The notes beneath the pieces were generated by a model. It was not told where the DNA came from, made no database searches, and was given only the letters and a program-made list of their open reading frames with translations. DNA of 63,209 nucleotides, taken from assembly GCA_021464525.1 (NCBI GenBank), contig JADRCO010000049.1, positions 1 through 63,209 of the forward strand, in the 5' to 3' direction. How positions within the stretch are numbered: position 1 is the first letter of the stretch; each line of letters starts with the position of its first letter. This stretch comes from Rhizophagus sp. LPA8_4_AMF. Lineage: Eukaryota; Glomeromycota; Glomeromycetes; Glomerales; Glomeraceae. A program made the translations under genes and the position numbers. Positions 23,573 to 37,501 of the stretch are shown here, piece by piece.

Positions 23573-24994
23573 ATATCGAAACTAAATAGAGACGTTATTT
23601 ATCTAATATTGCAAGAATTACAAGAGTAAAAAATCTCTTTATTCATACTTTTCCGTTAATAAATCTTTGTGTGAAATGATTATTCCAATTTTATGGAATA
23701 ATCCTTGGAAATATTTAAATTTAAAGATTAAAAAATTATAAATTATTATTCAACATAATTATTTCACATTTATTAAATGATTTCAGAAATATTTTAAATC
23801 ATAAATTCAATTTTTTAAAAGATTCATATCAAAAACCTTTATTTGATTACATTAATTTTTGAAGACATTTAAATCTAAATAAAATTAATAAATTGTTATG
23901 ATATATACTTTATTTGAATTTCAACTACTAAAAAATGAAATTTTAAATCTTTTTATTAATGGAGTTACAAAATTTACCCATCTTTATATACCTTATCGAT
24001 TTGATTATCAAATATATCAAATTCCTGGATCAGAAAAATGTTTTTCAGAACTTAAATTCCTTAGTTGTAGTGTCAAGTGTCAAACATAAGTGATAATGTT
24101 TTAACTGGATTGGCGGAAATTTGCAAATCTATTAAGGAATTGGAACTTTTTATTGTAATTCACAATAACAATTATGGAATTGTTAAATTAATTGAAACAC
24201 CTAAAAAATTAATAAATGTTCGTTTTTTAATTAGGGCATGTTCAGAAACATATAATCCACTCTATGAAATTCTTGAAAAATCATTGATTAAACATGCAAA
24301 TCACATGAAATTCTTGAAAAATCATTGATTAAACATGCAAATCACATACAAAATTTTAAGATAACCTACAATTTTTTCATCTTTTGTAAATTTAAAAAGT
24401 TTAGAATTATTTGATAAATATCGTCCTATATCATGGGATTATTTAAATGATTTATCCTTCTCTTTATTACAAAATTTAAAAGCTCGAAGTGTTCCAATTA
24501 AAGTTTTAACAAATATAATTGAAAATATAATGGAAATCTTACTGAAATAAAAATTGACCATACAAGTCATAATGAGATTGGTAATAAAATGATTATTTAA
24601 GCTATTTATAAAAATTGTCCAAATCTTAAATATCTTAAATTATTATTTAAAAATAGTAACATTTTAGAATTAGAATTATTATTAATCAAGTATTATTTAT
24701 GTATTATTTTTGAAGATTTTTGGAATGTTAATGTTACGACTGATTTTAAGAAATTTTAACCAAATCATAACCAATTAGTTTATTTAAATTTAAATTTCGA
24801 ACCTAAATTGAAATCTATTAAATTATTATTTGATAATTAGAAAGATAGGTATCTCATGTTATTACAAACTGTTTAATATCGAAGATATGGAATTAGACAT
24901 TTTAATTTAATAGAAAGTTATTAAACAAAAGGAATAGTTGCAAAGTATGAAAATATTTTGAGTGAAGATATTTTTGAAGTATTTATCTGGGGTT
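23573..24994 (+). pseudogene. F-box/LRR paralogue, multiply broken
   Basis: Collinear with the three F-box genes at 44-51 kb. The start is ATA instead of ATG (23573-23575), followed by SKLNRDVIYLI and a stop after 17 codons. Further fragments match PILWKNPWKYL, YQKPLFDYI, THLYIPYRFDYQ, CFSELKFLSC, IKELELF and KKLI-VRFL. Stops, frameshifts and a 41-bp tandem duplication follow. The C-terminal part (LKYLKLLFKNSN-like) is recognisable to about 24990. No function is expected. Confidence 0.85.
24264..24345 (+). repeat. Perfect 41-bp tandem duplication in the F-box pseudogene
   Basis: 24264-24304 and 24305-24345 are identical. The length is not a multiple of three, so it shifts the frame, and the identity shows the event is recent relative to the other lesions. 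Confidence 0.85.
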
Positions 24995-27900
24995 AAAGAT
25001 ATTTATTCTTAATTCTTATTTAATTTGTTTAGTTTATTTTTTGTATTTTGGATATAAATAAATATACATTTTATGTTTTTACTATTAATTTACCTATTAC
25101 ATAATGATAACAGCCAATATAAAGTAAACTCTTACACTAATACCTCTGTCATGATGTAGTCACATATGTGACTATAAGCCATGGATTGCTATAACTGTTC
25201 AAATAACTAGATTGTCATTTATTAAGCTCTGCAATATTTTTCATCTGTAAACATTTGTCTACACCATTATATGGTTATTACATTTCTTCTTATGTCATAC
25301 TGTCATATATATCTATCAATTGAAAACAAATATTAATATATAAAGTAAACATTGTAATTTTTGATAAAAATTCCATTTATTTGTTTACCTAGTTCTTCTA
25401 TATATTCTCTGTGCTGCCATTACTTTCTATACAGCTAAATCAACTTTGTTCCTCCAGAAATCAAAAAACTTTCTCATTTATTTATAGCAGCTAGATTTAC
25501 TGTATATATATACTCAGATGTGAAGAGTATTCTTGGTAGTTGTCAAAGGTGTTTACTCATATAAGTTTGAAAAAAAATAAGACAATGATACTATAATAAG
25601 TTATACCAGCCTTGGAGCACTGGATTACCACCAGAAGATTTATCAATATAAGTATATTTTTTGGTTATAGAAAGTTTAGATATGTTTGTTCACCAACTTT
25701 AGTAATTGACAGGTTCATTAATTTGCATTTAGGGTTAAATTAGGGTTATTATAATCTACCATGTGCAATTAATTAATAAACCATTCATTACTTTTTTTAA
25801 TAATAAAGTTAGAAATTTCATGATTAAAAATATGTTTGGACCTTTCATTCTTTTACTATTTGAGAAAGTATACATCTTACTGCGAAGTCTTCAATATTTG
25901 TTGTTTCTGAAACTGTGTTCTTCTGTTTCCCATCCTTGAGGTCAGATGATCCAGCAAACTTTTTTCTTATATTTCTTAAGAATGTTTCACATGAAGCCCC
26001 TTGAAATTGCAGCATTCAATTTACAGAAACCATTCCAGGTCAATCGAGAATGATTTTTGTAGATATATCCACTCATTTCTACTGTAAATGTTCTACTTCA
26101 ATGAAAGTTTCTCTTAATCAAACAAGAAAGATCCTGTCTGCTTTTTGTTCAAGCGAAGTGACACATTTGCATCTCTCACCAAGTAATATTTTGTTGGACC
26201 ATCTGGAAGATGAACTATATATCCAAAATAGAATTGTACCTGGTCAGGATATGTATGGTTCGCCAATGAATAACTATCATAAGAACTATAACGATAAATG
26301 ATTCTTTTATCAATAAAGTTAAATTTATAAAAGGATATTTTTTAAATTTTATTATGAAGTACGAAAAATTGCACTTGATGTATTGCGATGTCATTTTATA
26401 ACAAAATTTAAATGATGATAATTATGGGATTTCAATTATTTTATTTCAATGATTTATGTACAGTAATTACTTATTATCATATGATAATAATTATGATTGA
26501 AATATATCACTCATTTTTGTTTAACTTTGTTTAAGTTTTTATTTATTATAAACAAATTCAAGATTACAAATTGTCTTTTGTTAAACATACTAATCATTTC
26601 ATAATAATAATATATTATAAATTAAAGCAAACAATATTATTTAACAAAAGAAAGTAACGATAAAAACTAATTATTTTAATATTACAATGATATTCTAAAA
26701 TTTCTATTAAAGTCTAAAAAAAAGTTAATTAATAAAAGAAAAAAGTCACGTTTACGTAAATTTATAGGTGACCGGTATGATTCGCGTGGAATTAAGATCG
26801 AATATTAAGACTAAAACGACTAAAACTAAAAAATTAAAGGTGTTATTTTTTTTTGCGTTTTTTTACTACGCCATTTACTACATTTTTTTTTTACATTCGA
26901 ATTACGTTTTTCATCTCATCGTTTTTTTTTTTATTACAAGCGTTTAATTAAGGATTTTTTTCGAAATCACGTCGAGTTTCTTTTTTTTTTTACGTTCGTT
27001 AAGTGCCGGGATTGTAATTTTTTTACGGTTTTTAAAGTCGGATTTATGTAGCGAAGATTTTTAACGTCATAAGTTTTTTTTAAGCATAAGGTATTTTTAA
27101 AAGCATAAGATTTTTTATAAGTCTATAAAAAATAAAATTTTATAGAGGCGGTTCGTATACAGAAATATTTTCATATTGTGCACCATTTTTTTTTAAACAA
27201 TTATTTTTATAAAGGGAAGTCATTTTTTTCAATAAAAAAAAAAATAGTGTGTCATAATAAATGAGATTTTATTCATTTTTACACCTTAAAAAATTCTTTT
27301 TAAAAAATTTTCGTTTTTTATAGGGATTATTTAAAGGGTTACATTTTTGTTAACGGAAATTAGGTGTAAAAATGTTTAGCATAATTGTTTTTTATGTATT
27401 TAATTTTTTTTCAAAGTAAACGATCACAAGTAAAAAACCTTAACAAGTTTGTTGGCTTTTATATATCTTCTTGATGTTGCGTTTTCGCGATAAAAAGATA
27501 AAAATTATCATGCATAGTTTACGCCAACGGATCATGCGATTTCCTTTAAACATCTCTTTTTCACGGTCATAGATTGATTACGGTAGTTTGCTTAGTGATT
27601 TAATTAATAATCAATTTTACGTAAAAAATTCTTTGTATCGTAATCATTGTAAATAATAGCTTGGCGTTCGTTAGTTTAGCTATAATGGGTAATGTATGGT
27701 TTGATTTTACGCAGTATGATTTTTATCTAGATGTGTACATGAACCCGTATGGTAACTATGGTATGATAGATTTTTTGATAGAAAGAGCCGCTATAATTTT
27801 GACGTGCGAAAGACCAATCAATTCTCAATTTTACTAAATAAATAGTCATTCATCTCTTATTAATGAACACTAAATAAGTAATTCCAAAAATAAGCGCTCG

Positions 27901-28091
27901 ATTCCTGAACGTTTATTTAAAATCATCTTAGTGCAGGCCAGAAGCGCTCGCTTTCAATGTTGCGAAGCATTCCGCTTTTAAAAATTTTAATGATGAACCT
28001 TTTGTTTTTACAATATATTATACTACTTTAAAAAAATTAAATTTACTAAAATGTATAATTCACAATTTTATTTATTTTAAATTTAATTTAC

Positions 28092-28123
<32 letters not shown>

Positions 28124-28276
28124 AAATAATTTTTGTTACAGTTAGATACTATTTATACGAGATTAAATACACATTTTTCTACAAAAAATGTAAAATGTAA
28201 AAATTTTGTACATTAAACCAGAAAAAATAAGAATAATTCCAAAAAAAAAAAAAAATATACATGTAAAAAGAGATAT
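24995..28276. other. Gene-free 3.3 kb between F-box pseudogene and sacsin-like gene
   Basis: Contains an 83-residue open frame at 26050-26301 with no convincing family match, a T-rich and ACG-dotted segment at 26840-27120, and A/T tracts downstream of the sacsin-like gene. No RNA gene or clear element seen. Confidence 0.45.
28092..28120 (+). repeat. Poly-A run of 29
   Basis: Uninterrupted A tract 157 bp beyond the stop codon of the sacsin-like gene (which reads on the minus strand, where this is poly-T). It is prone to slippage and assembly error. Confidence 0.9.
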
Positions 28277-31200
28277 TTAATATTTCACTCGTTTTGATTT
28301 ATGAAATAGCTCATTAGGAGTCTCATAATTTTTCAATATATCTAAAAATTTTGGCATATATGCTTCTGCAAATGATGAAAAATAATGCTATTTGAAAATA
28401 ATAATAATAATAATAAAAAATTATGGTTAAAAATAATAATAAATTTATAAAAATCACAAAAAATTATTCAAATAAATAATACACTTACTTCATGTTTAGA
28501 ATTATGATCATGAACATAATTATGTGCTAGTTCATGACAAAATGTCATAAACCAATAAGTCATAGTATTAACCGTAGGTCTTGTTATACATTCATTATCG
28601 TGATACCCCAAATAAAATTTGAAATTAAAAAATAATGATCGATTAAAATTGAATGCAATACAAGTCGTATTATCATCATAAAATACATGAATAACTTTTG
28701 TTGGTATAATTCCAAAAACACTTGAAAGATCTTTTAGTAAATTAATATAACGCGTTAATGGAGCCGTACGTGTATGAGACATGATCTCTGATGGATCAGC
28801 ATCTTTATAAGTGAAAAGTTTGATTTCTTGTAAAAATCCAACATGTGTTAAAGATTGAGCTAAAATCAACGAAATAAATTACAATTAATAAAAAAATAAA
28901 TATATAATAATTTGCAATGTATAAAATATTATTATTATATAATACTTACCAGGTATAATATCACAATAACTTATTTGATTTTGAATATTTTCAAAATAAT
29001 CTTGAGTATTAATACCATCAATATTTCCGCCAAATAAATTACAGCCATTTATGGAATCTTGTAAAGATTTTCGTAAACTTTGAATAACTTCAGGAGTAGC
29101 GGAAACTTTTCTCTTAAAAGATCCATGTTGACTATTCTCAAAACATTTTAATTTGGGATGTTGTAAAATACGATCAACCGGATATCCCATACCTTTTAAA
29201 CTTGATAAGGACGTAGTTAAAAGTGTATGAATGCAAAATGTACTATTAAATTCATGTGTTTTGAAGATGCTTTTAGCTATATGTTTTGAAATATCGAGTA
29301 ATTTTGGTTTGGATGTTATATAAAGAGTCCATGAATTCATGCCTCCTGCATCTTGAAGAATACTAGTACTATTTTCTTTAGTATGACTCTTAAATCCTAA
29401 TGAATATGTTGTTTCTATAGAATAAACCTCTCTAACTTTTAACCTTTTAAGCCATTCTTCATCTCTTTTAATATCAAGTTTAGGGTGCTTAAAATAGAAT
29501 AAGCTTGCTCTTTCCATAATCGTTAATTGTAATTGTTGAGAATTTTCAGTTTGATGAATCATTCCTCTTGTAATTGAAGCTTCTCTTACAGAGTCATGCA
29601 ATGATTTACATCCTAACCACTAAGAAAAAACAAAAATGAGAAACTTACTCCATTCCTAATCTCTCACGCATTGGTAAACAAATAAAATAATTAAATACCT
29701 TATATAAAGGTTCCAAGTAATCATCCTCAGGAGACGTCAACATATTAAAAATCTCTTGATATACTATATCATCATTTATATATATCTCATTTGCTGTAGC
29801 TAATTGATGTTTTTGAATTTCTTGGTTACCAATATTTACATTATTAATGTTATCTTGTCTCCTTACTGCTATTAGAATGGGAGCTGATTTCATCTTTTCA
29901 ATCAAATTTAGTTTACGGGTTATAGAACCATATAGTTTAACATCCATAGCAATCTTTCTCAAAATAGATAAATATTTTTCTACATCACCACCATTTGATT
30001 GAATTGAATTCATTAATTCACACGATGAATTTACCAATAATTCAGCAAAATCTGTTGAAGTTGGTTCACTTTTAACGCCACAACTTTGTAAAAATTTATT
30101 GGCCTTTTCTCCAAAGTCAACACGTAAAAAGAAACCATTTAGACTAAAAAAAAAAAAAATATACGTATATAACTTTAATTCATTTTAAAAGAATGAACTC
30201 ATATGAAGGAAATAATATACATACAAATCTTCTTGAATTTTAAAGAAACATTTAGATGGACTGGCATAAGTAATTACGTCAGGGTAAACTCTATATGGAA
30301 TAAATTCAAGATAAGTGAGAAGATTCCAATCAGAAGTGATAAAGTCTCCCTGTTGTGATGCTAAATATTCAAATATCTCTTTTCCTTTATTTTCATCTTG
30401 TGGTCGATTCGCTTTTAACATATCTAAAAGTTTAACGGGATCAGGATTTTGAAAAACACCCAATTTTTCCACTTGATACTTTAAATCCTGTCGTACAACT
30501 TGAAATCCCATTATCGAGCACTTTGGATTAATAAAACATTCTGAAGGCTTCGCATAAATACCTTGAATTGAACAAGGTAAAAATGCAACATTCACTGCAG
30601 CTGGATTATAATCACTAGAATACTTTTCGTCAAAATTAGTGATAAAGTATTTGAGAGCTTTTTTACGAATTTCAGGATCAGTCGGAGGTGCTGCCAATTC
30701 CAGGATCTTATGAAGTGTAGGATATTCTCGTATACCCAATTCAATAAGAAATTTTTCTTTTTTTAAAAAAAAAATATTTTAAATTACAAAAGGTTAATTT
30801 AGTAAATAAAATTATTGTTACATAACGAAATTAATATACCTTCTTGTGCATTACAATCCCATCTTCCTTGCCAATCAATTATCGGTAAACCAAGATCACG
30901 ATGGATTGGCGAAGGTACATGCAAACTATTGGCGACAAAACGTTGAACCATTTGTACTTGCTTCGCTACTTTCTTGCCTTGTTGCGGATTTTTTTTAGGC
31001 CAGATGGCTACGCTCTTCAGTATCTTGATTTCATTTTCATTGAGATCGCTAAATTTTAAAGCGAGATATTTTACAAGTTGCATATGATCCCAATCTCCCC
31101 GATCAAGAAGGCGTCTAAAGATGAGTGGTAATTCAACAACCTATAAAAGTTTAATTAAGTATCATTGTTTAATACTTCAAGGAATATGATATCTAAAAAA

Positions 31201-33953
31201 AAAAAAAAAAAATTTTTTTTTGCTTACTTTTCGAACGCCCAGTAAATCCATTATATTTTGAACCATTGAAGGTACTTGAAATTGAATTGTTGGCAAGTTG
31301 GGGAATAAATTAACATTTTCAAAATAAGCTTTATTAGGATACATCATACCAAATCTTGTTGGAATGCATTGCTTTTGAACGAATAATTGACGAATTGTTT
31401 CTTTATCATTTTGTGAAATATTATCTAAATTACTTGCTAAAATATAATGAACTTTTTCAGCAAAAGCGGGATTAAGTTCTATATCAGGTTTATTAATAAT
31501 AAATTTTGCCCAATTAACCAAAGGTAATTCTGACCATCCAAACCATTTTACAAGATCTTGAATATTTAAATCTTTGGAAATAGTATATGGTAACACATCT
31601 TCTGGAACATCTATATCTGAAGAAATTGTTTCTGGATTCAAAAAATAACATATTGTACTTAAAGATTGTGATTTCCTATCGATGCGTGCAAATTGCATGA
31701 ATTGATTAAATTCAGAAGGTTCGACAACGTTTCCTTTTGATCTATAAGAGATCCACCAATTTAAAAGTTTAGCCATTTCATCTTCAGAAAGTGTTCGATT
31801 TCTCAATTCATATAATACATCATTAAGAGTCAACTCTCCTATAATTTGAAAAGAATTTTTTGCTTTCATAAAAAATCCGATACATTGATCAAATAATATT
31901 TTCGGAACAAGTGGTACTATCTTTATGAAACCCTCCATCTCTGGATTAGGAATACGAACATTAGATATCGGAAGGACGCCATTTGTTGATAAGATTGGTA
32001 AATTTTTCTTTGTACAATTAAAAAATTGGGATTCTAATATTCTACCAACTTTCTCATTTGGTGTACTATTTCTGAACGTACAATATGTTAAATTATATGC
32101 TGCCCATATATCAATCCAATTACGAAAAGAATCAGAATTATTATCACTAATCATTTCATTATAAAGTTGTCCAATATAAGCCATTTCGTCTTCATATAAA
32201 ATTCTACATAATGTTCCCGCTAAACATAACATTTCATTATTATATACTGAAAGAGTTTTTTCCGCTAAATCAATTGATTCTCGTTCAACCTAAAATGTTT
32301 TAAAATGTTAAATAAATATATGTAAAAGTGTATAATTATCGATAATTAATACGTACAGTAGGGATTACGCGAGCTGCTAAATGGGAACAACATCCGGTAG
32401 TTTGATGAGTTGAGAAACCAATATATATTCTTCCTTGCTCCGGATATGGGAGTAAATCTTTAAAGACTGAAGATATTGTTCCATTATAATTTTCGTGTTC
32501 ATTAAATCCAGTAAAAATCATTTGTATAGTCGTATTTCTTGGAGGTTTCTTTTTTGTAATTCGTTCCATTTCTGCAGAAAACGTATCGCTAACGCTAACA
32601 TCTAAATTTCCGCTTGTAATTCTAAGGAGTATTGATGCTTGTTCCGTTTGAAGGTTAGTCGAACACCATTGGTTTGCGCCCATATTTGTAGGAATAAGTA
32701 TTCTTTTAACTTCAAGTTGAACATCTCTAACTTGTACTGAAGTAAGTTGAAACATCTTTCGAGGAGAATAGGTATCAAGTTCAGGAGAAATGCTCAACAA
32801 TTTCGGCTCCATCATATTTTTTGATAGGTGAATCGCCAATATATTATTAAAATATACAGATATCTCTCGAAGATTTCCCGTAAATCCCTATCATTTTATT
32901 ATATTATTAATTAAAAAGTGTATGCGCGTATGTATATATATGACTGTAACATTTGAGCAAGCTTACCAATGAATTGGCCAAGAATTGTGCAAAATTTTCA
33001 ACATTTGGAAGCTAATTATATAACATAAAAAAAAATTATTTTAGTATTTTAAATGCTACTACCATATCTAATGTATGATTCATGAATGAATATTTACATC
33101 TATAGGTTCTCTCATGTCCATTAAAAATGTCGTCCAAATTTTGTCATTATCACCAGTCGGCCCCTGCTTTGAAGTTAATTGACCGTGACGCCAAAAGAAA
33201 GCCATTCCTTGTCCACCAGATGAAACGCTATCAAATGAAATGAAATAAATGGAATATGAATTAACATTATTAATTTAATAAATATTAAATTAATAAACAT
33301 ATTAATAAAAATTGTCTTACAATGGTTCTTCACAAACTGAAAACAATGAATAAAATCCTACACCAAAAGCTCCTATCTGTTAGAATTATTAAGATTGTTG
33401 AAAAGGAAAAGTAAAGTTAGTGATAGAATAATTTAATTCGACATAATAATATAATAAAGTATTTACTTTTTGTTCATCAGGATTTCCTTCGGCAATTTTC
33501 TTTAACCGATCCCAGTCTTCTGGTCTAAAAGCGAATCCATTGTTTTTGAATGTAATTCGTATAATTTTACTCCCTAATTTATCACCCTCGGTTTCAAATA
33601 TAATTTTGATACTTGATGATCTCGCATCATCTTTATTTTGGTATATAATTTATTTAAACTATTTTCATTATAAAGTATGAATTAAACGTAAGAAACGATA
33701 AAATCATAAATTTTACCAGAATTCTGAATTAACTCTCGATATATTACAAACTCCGAAGAATATCTGAAGTAAAAAATAAAAAAAAAAAATTTGAGGAATA
33801 GAAAAATAGTATGAAACTTTAAGCATAGAAGTTAGCGTTTCAAAATGAATTTTACCGGGCCAAAATCTTATCAATCAAAGGTCTATGATTGACTTCTACT
33901 CGTTCTTCACTAAGATTCGAAAGAACTCGGTTTCTAATTTCATCTATAGACAT
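28277..33953 (-). CDS. Sacsin-like GHKL ATPase with C-terminal HELAH motif
   Basis: Fourteen exons: complement(28277-28387, 28489-28859, 28950-29619, 29699-30143, 30225-30756, 30840-31140, 31228-32289, 32357-32887, 32967-33011, 33098-33227, 33321-33376, 33467-33630, 33717-33763, 33856-33953). Phase closes exactly, giving 1,520 residues. The N-terminal 150 residues form a Hsp90/sacsin-type ATPase: N-box ELIQNSDDA (43-51), an FKNNGFAF box near 76-83, and IGAFGVGFYS at 104-113. The long middle part fits the large fungal family known as DUF3684. The C-terminus has HELAH (1469-1473) with H1483 ten residues on, a HExxH-type zinc site. A chaperone-like role is the best family-based guess; protease activity is unproven. 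The first ATG is followed by an immediately plausible N-terminus. All splice sites are GT-AG. Confidence 0.9.
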
Positions 33954-35559
33954 AGGAAATATTATGGTATTTACGTATTTAAAATCAAAACTAGAAGAAA
34001 GCTTTTTTTCAAAACAATTGGTCGTTCTATTTATTTATGTTATATTGTTTGACTTCATATAGGAGGTTGTATCGCAAACGATATGTTGATCAAAATCTAT
34101 AAATAGAAATATAAAAGGAAAGGAGAAAATTAAAATTTATGCGTGCGGGCGTTTATTCAAATTGCATATAGAAGTCAAAATGACTTTCCAAAATATTTTT
34201 ATTCCTCGTTAAATGAACTAAAAAAAAATACATGTAGAATATAGTATTATTCATAAAGTTTCATAATCAAATGCTTCCTGAGTGTTTGAAAAAAAATGAA
34301 AATTATTTACTTATTACTGCGCCAGCATATTTCTTTAATTCGAGAATTTATAGCAGAAAGTTAGAATTGGGTATAATTTTTTTTTATGTTTATAATAAAT
34401 AAAAAATAAGTAAATTTAATATTTTTTAATAATATAAAAAGGGTGGAAAATATGAATATCAAAATAAGCATTAAAATGTGGTGAAATAATAATGAATATT
34501 CATTTGTATTTTGAAACATAATATTGTGTAATTTAGCCACACAACCGTAACTCCCTTTTCATTCAATTTTATAAAATAGGATATTATTTTTGCTTGGGCG
34601 TAAAATAAAGTTATAGAAATACTTTGATTCGTATCATTTTAGATAATTGTAAATAATTATAATCATAAAACATAAGTATTCGTATTAAAAATTATTGCGT
34701 AGGGCGTGGGATAATGTACATTCATGTATAACTTTGCTTACCTATAAGTAAACATACATGCGAAACTGCATAATCAAAGATATACTAAAATTGGTTGGAA
34801 TATAATGTGACATGTGAAAGTCAGGATATTAAAAAACTGCATAATAGGTTTTTAATTCCTTATTTGGATAGTGCTGGCCGGAGCTTTCAAATACCTAAAT
34901 TTAATTTTTGTCATATCAGATATTCAGATATTTCTAAAAAAAAGACCCAAAGGTTTATCGTAAAAAAAAAAAATAATAAATAAAATAAAATAAATAAAAA
35001 ATTTTAAGCAGACGTTCTTCAAAAATAACTAAATAACGAATAACAGATGATAAAAAGACTTTTCGTCAGCGTTGGAAATTTAGATTATTTTTATGCGCGC
35101 AGTGCGCACATTATTCCTATTGTGCGCAGCCTATAAAGCCATATACGCTCTTATATGTAATAATAGTAAGCGCCATTATGAAATATCGCGCTCGCGCAAT
35201 CACATGCGCAAACGATGTGCCGTTGCGTCAACTGCGTGGATCTAATTCATGTCTTTTAATTAAAACTTAATATGAAATATTATCTCTACGGAAAATGAAA
35301 CTAGAAATATATAAAGAAGGGGTGCAAAAAATTATTATTAAGTGTGATTTTTTTTTATATTTATCAGAAAAAATCAAGGGATAATCTAAGTCAAGGTTTT
35401 AACTTTTTAAAATCATAACTTTGTAATCTGTACTCCGATATTAATAGATATTTAATCTTTTGTTAGTAAATTACAAATTTTACGCGCACTTTATATATAT
35501 CACTATAAATTTAATTATCAATAACTTTTATTCTGCGTCTTTTTTTTTTGAACTTGAAT
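33954..35559. other. Upstream flank and gene-free stretch
   Basis: Carries the presumed promoter of the sacsin-like gene and AT-rich DNA. A CpG-rich island of GCGC repeats lies at about 35095-35230 (for example GCGCGCAGTGCGCAC at 35095-35109). The open frame at 34795-34983 looks fortuitous. Confidence 0.45.
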
Positions 35560-35850
35560 TTCTATGATAATGTTTTAACTTTGGATTAGTAGAAATTTGT
35601 AACCAATTAAAGAAGTTCTTGAACACGCAAATTATACGCAATATATGAAATGGACTTGTTTAGAGGATATGTCCTTAAATTATTTACTATGAGTAGTAAT
35701 TTTTTAGAATTTATATAAAATTATTAGTTAATTGTCAATATTTAATTAAATAGACTAACGCTATTTTTGAAGATTTATAATACATTAAATCATATTTGAA
35801 ATTTTGAATTAAATTATAATCAACTGGTTTATTTAGAACCTTTGTAATCA
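35560..35850 (+). pseudogene. F-box/LRR paralogue fragment (C-terminal part)
   Basis: Short blocks align at DNA level with the F-box genes: ATAATGTTTTAACT (like NDNILTG), ATGAAATGG-N-CTTGTTTAGAGGAT (like EWNHLEDLS), AGTAATTTTTTAGAAT (SNFLELE), TGTCAATATTTA (CQYL) and ATTTTTGAAGAT (IFED). It is full of stops and gaps. Confidence 0.7.
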
Positions 35851-36300
35851 AAATTTTTAATCATTCCTATTTTTCAATATATTCATCCTTATATAATTGC
35901 TATAATAAGAAAGTCTTCCGGTCTTCTAATTACTGAAAAATTAATTTAAAGGCGCGCGGGATTCAAAAAAAGTTTCTCTCATTATGATATCATATACTAA
36001 ATAAATATAAGTAATTATCACGTAATAATAGTTTACAAATATTTATCTTTCGTTGCAACAACGTCAAATCAAATCATCGTTCTAAATGTATGAGCTGCCA
36101 TATAAGAAAAGTAAGTATAAATTACATGTGCACCAAAGTTTTAATTATATATTTAAAATATTGCTAATGTTTTCGTATTGTCGAATGAAAGGAATTCAGG
36201 GGCGAAAATATTAATATTTAATTAAGAAACGTTATGATTATCTCATTGAAATATGATGTTTTATGACGTACAACTGGGAAATACAGAATATTCACGTGAA
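35640..36300 (+). repeat. Diverged segmental duplication, copy 1
   Basis: Collinear with about 39200-39800. Shared landmarks in order are the F-box debris (ATTTTTGAAGAT), TATGATATCATATACTAAAT, TTTCGTTGCAACAAC, ATGTGCA-CAAAGTTT, TAATGTTTTCGTAT and ATTAGAATTTTC-ATTGATTTA. Indels and substitutions show it is old. Confidence 0.75.
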
Positions 36301-37453
36301 ATTAGAATTTTCGATTGATTTAATTATATAATATTGGCGTTACCTTTCTCGGGGCTTGGCACGTCAGTAGATATACTGCATTATGGATATATAGAATGCG
36401 TGTATAACAGATTAGCTCAATTATATGCGTGGTCTAAGTGTTTCTATGATAATTCGTGTAATTGTAATTTATACTCTTAATTAAAAAGAAAGTATTGAAA
36501 TCATTTTAATGTGAGTATATCGTTTCACAATTGAGTCATGGAGTGTAGTTTATTAGTTGATGCTATACAATTATACTAATTTACCAAATACTACTATACT
36601 CTATTTAAGTAAAGTGATAAAGAAAATTAGAAACTTGAGACAATGGATTCCTTTTCCTCTTAGTATTATAATCATTATAATAATTTAATTATTTTTTAAA
36701 AAAATATCACGAATTGGCCGACATTACGCATTTTGACTGAAATTAAGTGTCGTGCTTGAAAATCGGGACGAAGAGTCACGTGAATTTCCACGAAAATCAC
36801 GTGACATTTCATCATCGACGTAATTTGCGTAGTGTCTGCCATTTCGTGACATTTTTATCAACGCCGTTACTCTTACTGCGCCATTCGATCGCAAATCAAT
36901 TTAAGAAACCACTGATAAATGATTTCTTTTTCAAAACAATTTCAACGGAAATTTCAAAACATTTGTTAACCATAATTTTTTTCTTATTTCTTTATCATCC
37001 ATCTATTTTACTAAAATCATGGAAATAATGAATTTAAATATGTGCCAATTTTTTAACGTTTGTGTTATTAACGTTCGTTGTTTTTCTTTTTTTCTTTAGA
37101 CGGGTTTGAACATGTTGATAAAATAGTTAATTTTCATTTTTTAGGAATCTTCTTCAATATAAAAAAAGCGTAGAGATGATATAGAACTCAAAAGTGAATA
37201 TGAAAGAATGAGGATGGAGTTTTAATAAAAGCAATAAAGACAAAGGGTAATCGAGGAATGAAGATGAGAAAGATGAAGATGATAGAAGCATAAGGGGTTA
37301 TATATTAAATAAATTAGAAATAGTGTATAAATACGAGTTTTTATTAATAATTATGTAATATTATAAATAATAATATGAAATAATATAAATAAATACAGAT
37401 TATTAAATAAATTAATAATAAATACATTTATAAATAAATAAATAAATAAATAC
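36301..37453. other. Gene-free stretch
   Basis: No supported gene. Contains two CACGTG-centred sites near 36777-36804 and the string ACTGCGCCATTC (about 36877), which also occurs near 18521. AT-rich microsatellite-like DNA (AAATAAATA) precedes the hairpin at 37454. Confidence 0.45.
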
Positions 37454-37481
37454 CCCTAAGGATTCTTTCCTATCCTTAGGG
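37454..37481. repeat. Hairpin bordering the hAT pseudogene
   Basis: CCCTAAGGAT (37454-37463) and its perfect complement ATCCTTAGGG (37472-37481) flank an 8-nt loop. GATCC/GGATTC motifs recur over the next 100 bp. This may be the subterminal end of the adjacent hAT element. Confidence 0.5.
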
Positions 37482-37501
37482 ATTCTTTAAACTTTTTAAT
37501 T

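Noticed and set aside
26050-26301. 83-codon frame containing LHLSPSNILL, reminiscent of a kinase catalytic loop
   Set aside because: No Gly loop, DFG or APE region around it and no matching upstream exon; the resemblance is too short.
31925-32164. Plus-strand frame inside the sacsin-like gene
   Set aside because: Shadow of exon 7/8 coding sequence on the minus strand.
36747-37028. 93-codon frame with hydrophobic stretches
   Set aside because: GTG start, homopolymer-driven Phe/Leu content, no conserved features.
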